A DNA stretch of 64,000 nt from Bathynomus jamesi (taxonomy: Eukaryota > Arthropoda > Malacostraca > Isopoda > Cirolanidae), in contig JAJOZX010002364.1 of NCBI GenBank assembly GCA_023014485.1, positions 446,001 to 510,000 of the forward strand, written 5' to 3'. The translations under genes were made by a program, and so were the position numbers. Below the pieces are notes generated by a model. That model saw nothing but the letters and a program-made list of their open reading frames with translations. It did not search any database and was not told where the DNA came from. This document shows positions 51,995 through 62,641 of the stretch, piece by piece. Position 1 is the stretch's first letter; every line of letters starts with the position of its first letter.

Positions 51995-54900
51995 TGTGTG
52001 TATATATATGTATATTTTGTAGATGTGAAGCACGTCGGACGTGTCGGACGAACGGATGGGACTCCCTTTTTATAGTATAGATATGGAAAATTAAAATTAT
52101 TAGGGTTGGCGTCGGAAGGGCATCCGGCCGTAATATTTATGCCAAAACCAGAGGATGACATGCGGACAATATCGAGGGGTGTAGCTAGAAGAGACAGGAT
52201 AAGGAACGACAGAGCAGGGTGGTGGTGAAAGTTACGGGAATTTCAAAGAAGGCTCAGGAGAGAAGAACGGCATGGTATGGGCATGTAATAAGAAGAGACG
52301 AGAACTACGTTGGGAAGGGTGTTATCTATGGAAGTGCCCGGGAGGAGGAGAGAGGAAGACCGAGGATGAGGTGGAAGGATCGCATCAGGATGGACATGAG
52401 CTATAAAAACCTGACGGAGGAGATGGCGCAGGATAGGGAGGAGTGGAGAAGTATCCGCAACAGCGACCCCATATAAATGGGAATAATAATGCTGCAGAAT
52501 GCTGCTCACCACACTCTTACAAGAGTGTGGTGAGACTAGCAATAATGTGGAGACAGGACCCATGACGAAGGCGCTGGAAAACAAGCTAGAGGTGTCGTGT
52601 GAAATGACTAGATGGGATAGAGTGAGGAATGAGTTAATAAAGGTTGGACGCATATCTGAAAAAGTGCGCGAGGCAAGACTACGATGGTTCGGACACGTGA
52701 AGAGGAAGGACGGAGGGTACATAGGAAACAGGATGTTAGATATGGAACCGCCGGGTAGGAGAAGAAGAGGAAGACCTCGGAGAAGATGGATGGACAGTGT
52801 TCGGGACGACCTGAGGGAGCGGGAGCTGGATGTCGAGCTGGTACAGGATAGAGAAGAGTGGAGAAGGAGGATCCGCAGCAGCGACCCCGCACAAGTGCGG
52901 GACTAATAATGCTGTAGAAGAAGAAGATGTTAAACACAGACCGTGCATGGAACAAGGAACTCTTCTGGGAAAATTAAATCCACTATAGTCCGAATAAGTA
53001 ATGGTAAATGACAAATACCATAGTTTTTCTTTTTCATGATGCTAGCCCGACGTGGGCAACGGGTCTCTCGCAAAGAGATCCCATAAATATAGCTTCCCTC
53101 ACCAGCTATCTGCAAAGCAGACAGGATCCAGCTTTGGGACATGGACCTAGGGTTTAAAGCAAGCCTAGTCCCTACATTCAGAACCTCTATATAAGTAAAA
53201 GACTCGTTGCATTCACGTCGGATTGAATAAACAAAGAAAAAGGGGTAACTATTGTATTTTTAGCCAAAAAAAACAAAACTTAAACCTCAACCGGGACATT
53301 GAGCGTCCACTTTTCAAGGCACGCAACACGTCCGTCCAATATACACAAACTCAGAATGGTCCCCTGAGAAATTTATATGTTAAACACAGACCGTGCATGG
53401 AACAAGGAACTCTTCTGGGAAAATTAAATCCACTATAGTCCGAATAAGTAAAGGTAAATGACAAATACCATAGTTTTTCTTTTTCATGATGCTTTAAACC
53501 CTAGGTCCATGTCCCAAAGCTGGATCCTGTCTGCTTTGCAGATAGCTGGTGAGGGAAGCTATATTTATGGGATCTCTCTGCGAGAGACCCGTTGCCCACG
53601 TCGGGCTAGCATCATGAAAAAGAAAAACTATGGTATTTGTCATTTACCATTACTTATTCGGACTATAGTGGATTTAATTTTCCCAGAAGAGTTCCTTGTT
53701 CCATGCACGGTCTGTGTTTAACATATAAATTTCTCAGGGGACCATTCTGAGTTTGTGTGTATATATATATATATATATACTGGTCAAAAAAAGAAACGCA
53801 ATTTTTGAGATTTATTAATAAACATGAGGACTCAGTATATAGTAAATGATTCTTTAACATAACAAACAGTCAATAACGCGTATGGCCACCCCTAGCCACA
53901 ATGCAGGCTTGGAGTCTGGCCCTCATCGACCTCAACAGTCTCTGCAGGAAAGCAACAGGGATGGCCCTCCACTCTTCAATAATTGCATTGGTCAGTTCCC
54001 TGATGTTCTGCGGCTGATGCTGACGTCTGCGAACTCGCCGTTCAAGTTCATCCCATGCGTGCTCTATCGGTGACATGTCTGTGCTGAAGGCTGGCCATGG
54101 TAAGGTCTGCACCTGTTGTCCCTGCAGGTACGCCTGCACTATCCTGGCTGCATGAGGTCTGGCATTGTCCTGTTGCAGGAGCACCAATTCTGGATGTTGC
54201 CTCATGAATGGAAGAACATGTGGGTGAAGAATCTCATCCCTGTAGCGCTGGGCAGTCAGAGCTGATAGGCCCACGATAGGTCACGGTGCTGATAGGCCCA
54301 TTGCAGGCGTCGTTGCCTTCTTGCATCAGTGAGAAAAGGACCTCTGTAAGGCCTGCGGGATCGGAGTCCTGCATTACGGAGTCGGTTTCTGACGGTCTGG
54401 TCACTAATTCTGTTGTTGTGGATACCAGGTGTCTCTCTGGCTGTCTGACGAGCATTCCGCTGCCGATGACGCAGGTGCTGCAGTACAATGTGGCGATCCT
54501 GGCGTTGGGTCGTCACACGAGGTCGCCCACGTCTTGGCAGGTCCTGAACACTTCCTGTGGCATTGTACCGTCTAACAAGCCTAGAGATTGTGCTGGGATG
54601 CACATGCATTCGTTGTGCAACTTGGACAGCAGACATGCCTGCATCCAACATGCCCAAGGCACGACCTCTGTTGACCTCTGAGAGTCGTGGCATGCCTCAA
54701 TCGCGGGAAAAAGTTTGGTTTTCTCAACGGGCAGTGTGTATTCTGTGAAGTCAAAGAAAAAATGCATGCCTTCATAAAGAATACATTCAATTTAATCTCT
54801 GTTTATTGTTTGTAACAAAATGGCGTCTTAGCCGGGATTAGTCAGGTTTAAAAACATGCACTAAGTGGCTTTAAAAGATTTGAACAAACATTTAACCATA

Positions 54901-57900
54901 ATCTTGAAACTGTGATAATACCACTAACAACTTAAATTTTACACCATATGCAAGCTAATTGCGTTTCTTTTTTTGACCAGTATATATATATATATATATA
55001 ATTGAGGGGTCCCGCGTCTTAAGGTACCTAAGCGCCAAAATTAAAATTCGTCAGAAATCGCCTCCAAAGTTCAGCAATATTCTGGCAATAGTATGTTATT
55101 AATTGAGCTAGAACGTTCATTTTTGGCTAAATTAGAGTTCTAAGTATGCTAATGGAGATGTTGATGAGTTTTTGGAATAGATTTTCATATTTTATATATA
55201 TATATTTTTTAATTTTTTGATTTTCTTATTATGCCGAACTTTGGGTGAACTTTTGGCTGGCGATAGAGGTGAAAAAAGTAGTTCGCTTCATGAGGTTTTC
55301 AACCATACTTCTAGTCTCGTAAGGTCATTATAACCTAAACCACGCGATAGAGGAAGGGTGAAAATAGTGATATCCATCAAAAACACGTTTTCGCCTCTGG
55401 TGGCGCTTAGGTACGTTAAGACGCGCAACCCCTCATATATAAACAAAAATCTCGCTTCCCAATAGAGTTGAGGTGAGAAGGCAGACATACTCGGAAGAGA
55501 AAAGGTAGAAACTAAAGAATACACATTCATTGACACTGGTGTCCTGGTGGACCAGCATCCCCCATCTCCCCTAGGGCTAAATTTCACACCTGCGGCGCTT
55601 CACACGCCATGCGTAGGGGTACTTTGAGGCTTTGTCAAAAATAAGGGAGAGTGAGTCCCAAACTTACATACCTCTAACAAAACCACCCCTATTCCAACCT
55701 ACTTGCAGCCACTTCTCGTGCATCACCCAGATTAAGTCCACGCTTCCTCACTCACCATGCCCATTCACCTTCTCGGGCTCCCTCCTTCTCATCCTCTCCT
55801 ACCTTCGCACTCTTGTACACTTGTCATATATATATATATCCCCCTCCCCGCGGGCGGTCTTTCTGGGGTGGATCGCCCGCGGGCTCCTGCCTCCATGTGG
55901 CGAGGGGGGTCAGCCGCGGCTGGGGGCCCTGCCGGGTCCCCGCCGGGTCCCCGCCCGGTTGCGAAGTGGACTTTTAGCATACCCTGCTATCCTACAGCCC
56001 CCCCTCTTTCCTGTCTTCCCCTCTTTACCCTCTTCCTTGCCCCCTCTGTTTTTTCTGCTTTCTCTCTGTTCACTTCGCGCGCCCCGTGGGCTGCCGGGCT
56101 GGGTCGCTGGGGGTCTCGCCCCCATGGCCGGGGCCGGACTAAGTTGGCTGGTAGGGTGCCCAGGCCTGGGACCCTGGGGGGCCTTGGTCTTTGCTGCCGG
56201 CGGGGGAGAACTCTCGACGCTGCAAGGGCCCCTTTTGAAACGGGGGTACCTGCATGGGACGAGGCACCCACCCCACGCCGGCGTGCGCTTGGTCCCCTTG
56301 GGCCCCGGGTAATCGGTTCCCCGCGGCCCCGGGCGCGAAACTACAATAAAAATTTTCTATGGAAACACTTACAACTCTAATGGACCTCGTTGACGACCCG
56401 GCTTGTGCATCTGACCTCCCTCTGACTACCTCTTTGGACCGTGGGTCTGGTAAGGGCAGTCGGCAGCCCTCGCCCACCCCGTCTGCTCTTCTTGCCGACG
56501 CCTCCTCTCCCTCTCTTCCCCAGGCTCGTGGCGCCGCTGCCCGACCCCCGCCAGTAGCGGATGGACCTGCAGTGGGACCCCCCCGACCCCTGGTCCCCCC
56601 ATATTCCAGTCCCGATAGGGACCCACCTGCTTTTTTCGCCCTCAGGTGGGAGGCCCGCGGCCCCGGTCGCCTCCCACTCCGTCAGGCCTCATCGCCCCCG
56701 GCCCCCTCGCCCCTGGGGGACGTGGGACCCGACGTCGGCGTCCGCCTTTCTCGTCTTCTCGCCCCCTCGAAGTTCCGGTGGTTTTGGCCAGACGGCTTCA
56801 CTCGGCCTTAGGACGATGGACAAGTTCCTCGTCCTCCGCCCCTCCTCCTCCAAGCCCCTCCCCACTAAACCACGAACGTCTCTTTCGAGCGATCCATGGG
56901 AAGACGGGGACGGCGCGTTTTGACCTTCGGCCTCAGAGGGATGGCTCCATTTTGATAAGGTCGCGTTCCTCTGCCGAAACCTCCTCTCTGCTCGCTATCC
57001 CCGATGTCCTTGGCTGCGGGATCACGGTGACTCCCCACCCCGCCTCAATCAGTGCCAGGGCACAATTTACGCTGCTCGTCTTCTACCCATCCCGGTGGAA
57101 GACCTCCAGATTGACCTCGCCTCCCAGGGTGTTGTGAGGGTGTACCGCTTTCCCGACAGATCGCGGTCCCCAACTGCCCCTTCTCCTCGCCTGCTCCTCA
57201 CTTTCGACTCACTGGTGCCCCCCGTTTCGGTATTCTGGGGCTTTGGTGAGAGACGAGCGTGCGAATTCTCAGTACGACCATACGTGCCAGATCCTACGCG
57301 CTGTTTTCAGTGTAATAGGTTTGGCCACGTGAGCAGCTCCTGCCGTCAGCCGGCCCCGTTGTGTGTCCGCTGCGGCGGCCCTCCCCACCCCTTGCCCTGT
57401 ACTGCTCCGCCTTCCTGCACCAACTGCCATGGACCACACCCTGCTTCATCCCGCTCTTGCCCGTCCTTCCTCTTTGAAAGGGAGGTTCGGGCCCTCTGTT
57501 CATCAGAGTTTCTCAGCGCTCGGGAGGCGCGGGAGCGGTTGCGTGGCGGCGAGGCCCGGCGTGGTGCCTCGTACGCCGAGGCTCTCCGTTCCTGGGCCCC
57601 GTCCTCACCGGCGGTTCCCAACGCGCCTCCACCCACCGTGTCCGCTACTCCAGTCCATCCTCTGCCGCCCAGCGGACTCCTACCGCGGCTCCCCGTACCA
57701 CCAGCGCGTCCCCACGTGCTCCCTCCGCGAACGCCGATGCTTCGTCGGCAACCCCCCCTGCCCCTTCTACGCCCTCTCCACCGGCGCCTTCGGCCACCCC
57801 CATTCCGGATCGTGACCCGCCGTCACCCACGCGGCCGCACGACGGAGGGATAGGGGCCGCAAGCGCCGCGCCAGTGGTGACCCCGAAAGGTTCGACGCCA

Positions 57901-60900
57901 TAAGCCTCGCATCACCTTCCTCTCCTAAACACAAACGCCCCCTTCGCCCTACCGCCCCGTGTCCTCACCGTCCCCACTGCGCAACCGTTATGCACACTCC
58001 CCCCTGGGGTCCCCGTCGGCCCTCGTGGTGGAGGCTGAGATACACCCCTCTCCGGCCCGGTCGATGGACCCACTGGAGGGGGAACTCGCCCGCCTGGTCG
58101 GCGTGGGTGGGACGTGCACGCCCCCCCGCGTTTGACCCGCCCCATCTCTCTCCTCGACCTGCCAATGCCTCTGGGTGAGGTATTATTTTCCACTCCCCCT
58201 CGTAGTCCTGCCTCCCCCGCACCTCCGGTGAAGGGAGGGGCATTCTGGATACCTCTCACATCCCTTCTCTGCATCGCTCTCCCCCGGACGTCCGGGAGAC
58301 TCCTCCTCTGGAGGACTTGCCGGCGTCTGGTTCCACATCGCCCCCTCGTCGGGGGGACCCTCGCCTTCGCCCTCGTTCGGCGTCCCTCACTGAACTCCGG
58401 GGCTTTCCGATTCCCTCTTTAATCTCGGGCCGCCCGATCGGCCCACCCACCCCATAATCATCCTTTACGCTGACCTTCCTACCCCTCCCTATACCTCGCT
58501 CCTGCAGTGGAACATCCGCGGGCTCCTGGTAGGCCTCGAGAGTCTCTCCTCTCTCCTGGCCTCCAGGTGTCCGGCGTGTTTCTGCCTTCAGGAGACGATT
58601 CTGGGATCCCGTTCCCTCCCTCGAGTGTCCGGTTACTGCGGGCTCCCTTCCCCGCCTCTCGATGGGGCGGGGAGGGGGGGCGCCGCGGTCTTCGTGCACC
58701 GCTCCGTCCTTTCCGCCCCCTCCCGCTCCGTACAGTCCTGCAAGCTGTGGCCGTGCGCCTTTTCTTGGGCGCCAGCTCACGGTCTGCTCTCTTTACCTCT
58801 CCCCTAACGTACGCCCCCCACCGATTCTCTCCGTGACCTAATTCTCCAGCTTCCCCGCCCTTTTCTGATTCTCGGGGACTTCAACAGTCGGGACCCGGCC
58901 TGGGGGACGTTTGCTCCCCTTTCTCTCCGGGACCCTTCTCTCCCTTATGGACGAGCTCGAGTTCACCTTTCTGAACGATGGCTCCCCAACCTGCCTTCAC
59001 TCGGCCCATGACAGTTTCACCTGTATCGACCTTTCCCTGGTTTCCCTCGAAATCGTGACGGAGTTCACCTGGGAGGTCCTGCCGGATTCTTCCGGCAGTG
59101 ACCATTTCCCAGTGTGTCTTACCCCGACCCGTCTCCTCCCCCCCACCTCTGTCCGCCCGCGCTGGCTGTTCGCCCGAGCAGACTGGGCCTCATACGCGAG
59201 GGGCACGGCGATCTCGCCATCAATTCCTGCCTTTCCTCCGTCAATGAGGCCCTCGCCTTCCTCGAGAGTAAGATCCTCTCGGCTGCCGCCAGTTGCATCC
59301 CCCGTACCTCTGCTCCCCCAGACCGCGAAGCGTCCCATGGTGGACCCCAGAGTGCTCCCATGCCGTTCAGGAGCGGCGCCGTGCCGGCCGCCGCTTCTAC
59401 CGGACCCGCCAGCTAGAGCACAAGATAGAATTTCAGCGCCTGAAGGCAGTGGCCCGTCGGGTCCTGAAACTGGCCCGGCGTACCTCCTGGCGGAGTTACG
59501 TGTCCGGGATCTCCTCCTCGACTGCCCCCTTGACTGTTTGGCGCAAGGTGCGTAGCTTTGAGGGGACCCGTGTCCCCCCTCGACCCCGGTGCTTCGGGTC
59601 GGGGACGACGAGTTCGTGTCCGATCCGGAGGCCGTCGCGAACGCACTCGCGGCGCACTTTGCAGCCATCTCCAGTTCCGATTCCCCCCACTCCCGCCGCG
59701 ACCCACCGGAATTTCCACCTCATAGGAATGACCCCTATAATCACCTCTTCCACATGACAGAGCTTCGGGAGGCCCTCCGCCCCCGACGCTCCTCCGCCCC
59801 CGGCCCCGATAATATCCCCTATGACCTTTTACGGCATCTCCACCCCTCTGCTCTCAGCTTTCTACTGGACCTCTATAACCGGATTTGGTTGGAGGGTTCA
59901 TTTCCGGACCGATGGCGTGAGTCCATCGTCGTCCCCATCCCGAAGCCCGATAAAGACCCCTCACTCCCGTCGAACTATCGCCCCATTTCCCTAACATGCT
60001 GTGCCTGCAAGGTGATGGAGGCGATGGTCGCCTCGCGGCTGTCCTTTACCTTGGAGGCGAGTGACCAGTACCCTGCTACCCAGGCTGGTTTCCGGCGCTT
60101 CCGGTCTACCACCGACCCCCTCCTTCTCCTTAGCCATGACGTGCAGGAGGCTTTCTCCCGGCGTCAATTTGTACTCGCCGTCTTTTTCGACCTCCAGAAG
60201 GCCTACGATACTACCCGGCGGAGCGCGGTCTTCGACTGCTTACGCTCCCTGGGTTTCGTAGGCTTTCTCCCTTCCTTTATTTATAACTTCTTGTCCGCCC
60301 GTTCTTTCCGCGTCCGCATCGGTTCTGCCCTCTCTGACCGCTTTCCGTTGGAGGAGGGTGTCCCTCAGGGTAGTGTCCTTAGCGTCTTGTGTTTCTCACT
60401 CGTGATGAACACAGTCGCTACGGTCCTGCCTACATCCGTTCGTAGCTCCCTCTACGCCGATGACCTGGCTATCTATTGCTCTGGCCGCCTCCGTCTTTGG
60501 CTGAACGTCGGCTCCAGCTAGCCATCAATGCGGTGGTTCGCTGGGCGTCCTCGGTTGGCTATGCTTTCTCACCCTCTAAGTCTTCCAGTATGCTTTTCCG
60601 TCCTCGGCGCCTCCGTCTGTCGCATACCTTCGCTCTTACCCTTGCCGGCACTCCTCTTCCCCTCGTCCCATCCGTTAGATTCCTGGTATGACCCTCGACG
60701 GATTTTTTCGGTTGGGTTCCACACCTTAGGCGGTTGCGGCAAACATCTCGCCGCACCTCTCCCTTTTGGGTCATCTGTCCCACACGACCTGGGGGGCGGA
60801 CAGGCGTACTCTGCTGCGCCTGTACACCTCCCTGGTGCAATCCCGTGTCGACTACGGCTGTGTGGTCTACAGTTCCGCCTCCTCTCCGGCACTCCGTATG

Positions 60901-62607
60901 CTGGATCCTCTTCTCCACCGTGGCCTTCGCCTGGCGTCGGGTGCCTTCCGCTCGTCCCCTGTCGCTAGTCTTCAGGTGGACTGTGGACACCCCCCCCTGG
61001 CCCTTCGCCGGGGCCTTCTCATGGCGAAGTGTTACCTTCGCATCTGCCGCCTCCCGAAGTCCCTACTCTTCTCCGCGATCTCCCAGGCGCTACCCCGGCC
61101 TGACACGTGGCATTTCGCTGCCTCTCTGGCCGAGATTTTCTCGTCCCTGGGGATCCCCCCACCCTCTATTCTGCCGTTCTCCTTCGACCTGTCGCCCCCC
61201 TGGCGGACCACCCCTATCTGCCGTTGCCAGGCGCTCCGTGGCCTGCGTAAGGAGTCTCTTCCTGCCGTCCTCCGGTCTTCTTTTCTGGCCCATCTTCCGT
61301 CCATTCGGACGACGTAACCGTCTACACCGACGGCTCGCGCTCCCTGCAGGTGTCGCGGCCGCCGTCTTCTCTCCGTCATTGTCACCTACCTCCCGGGTAT
61401 CCCCCTGCCGGTTCAGGCCTCCATCTTTTCTGCGGAGCTCTTTGCCCTTCTGGAAGCCCTTCGTCTGGTATCGGGTTGTTCACGGTCCTCCTGTACCATT
61501 TTTTCGGACTCGCTGAGCGCCCTTCAGGCGCTCGAGCGCTATGATTCCCCGGACCCCCTCGTACGCCTTATTCAACAGGAGTACCATGTCCTGCACACCA
61601 TTCACCGGATCCGGGTCACCTTCTGCTGGGTTCCCGCCCATGTTGGTGTTTCCGGTAATGAGGCGGCGGACCGCTTAGCCCGGTCCGCCGCCTCGCTGCC
61701 TCCCCTCCCCCGCCCGCTCCCCTTCTCAGACTATGTGCAGGTCTTTTGTTCCTTTTACGATCGCATGTGGCAACAGTCCTGGGACGATGCCACCGAAATA
61801 AACTCTGGTCCATCCGCCCCCGTCTGTCATATTGGGTGTCCTCTTTCCACCTCCAGACACAAAGAGGTCGTCCTTGCGCGGCTTCGCATCGGCCATACGC
61901 GCCTCACGCACGGCTATCTTATGTTCCGGCAGGAGGCTCCTCGTTGCGCCTCCTGCCAGTCGCCCCTCACCGTCTCTCACATCCTTGTGGAATGCCCCAC
62001 CCTGTCGTCAGTACGTCGTCGCGCTTTTCCGTTCCTTTCTGATTTCCCCCTCCCCGAACGTTTACGCCTTATTCTCGCTGAGAGCCCTCTCTTCTCGCTT
62101 GACCGTCTTTTCCTCTTCCTCTCCCAATCTCGCATCCTATCTGAGCTTTAGGTGGCTTCTCACCTGTAGTCCGCTGTTCTCCCTTTTCTAGTGCCTTTTC
62201 TCCGTCTCCGTTTCTCTTTCTCGTATTCCGCCTCGCCATGATATCCGCTACCATATAGCGGGAAATGGCGGTAAACGCCCCAATACAAAAAAAAAAAAAA
62301 ATTTATATATATATATAAATTTTTTATTTATTAATTTTTTTTTTTTTAAAGTTCGGGAAGAACCGATTCGCCTCTATTTAAAAGGGCATATATCGGCGGA
62401 AAAACAAAGAAAAAGTGAGAGGAAAGACAGGAAAAAGAAAGGGTGGAGGGGACAGTCGAAGTGGAAAAAGACCAAGGACTGCAAGGTCGAGCCCTATCAT
62501 CCTTGGGTGCTAGGGCCGGGAGGGCGCACGTGAAACCTCCTGGAACAAGCACGTACAAACGAGCACAAAGAGCACTCAAGAGCACAAGCTGAGAACCCCC
62601 TTGCGGG

Positions 62608-62641
<34 letters not shown>

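Larger units (their letters stand above)
55840..62301 (+). mobile_element. Full-length GC-rich LINE (I/R1/LOA-like) between TA microsatellites
   Basis: The left boundary is a TA run (55,826-55,839). The element begins with a C-rich 5' UTR and ends with 15 A (62,287-62,301) followed by a second TA run (62,304-62,317). Order: 5' UTR (to about 56,358), ORF1 with three zinc knuckles, EEP endonuclease, RT, RNase H and a terminal CCHC motif. Length is 6.46 kb. The coding strand is very C/T- and GC-rich against an AT-rich host, and most lesions are frameshifts. It lies in sense orientation in intron 12 of the NCKIPSD-like gene. Confidence 0.9.

Noticed and set aside
52243..53014. Minus-strand Ser/Pro-rich frames of 92-159 codons
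   Set aside because: They are antisense to the two RTE-type RT ends, whose plus-strand peptides are recognisable.
53458..53721. 87-codon plus-strand frame in the foldback (and its twin at 52,930-53,142, minus)
   Set aside because: It is produced by reading through the arm and loop of a non-coding foldback; it is present in both because the sequence is repeated.
55757..56380. Long overlapping frames in the GC-rich 5' part of the LINE
   Set aside because: High GC removes stop codons in all frames. No motif is present, and the ORF1 frame starting at 56,359 leads to the zinc knuckles.
58256..59668. Minus-strand frames of 174 and 223 codons
   Set aside because: They lie opposite the endonuclease and the region leading to the RT and are Gly/Arg-rich antisense readings of C-rich coding DNA.
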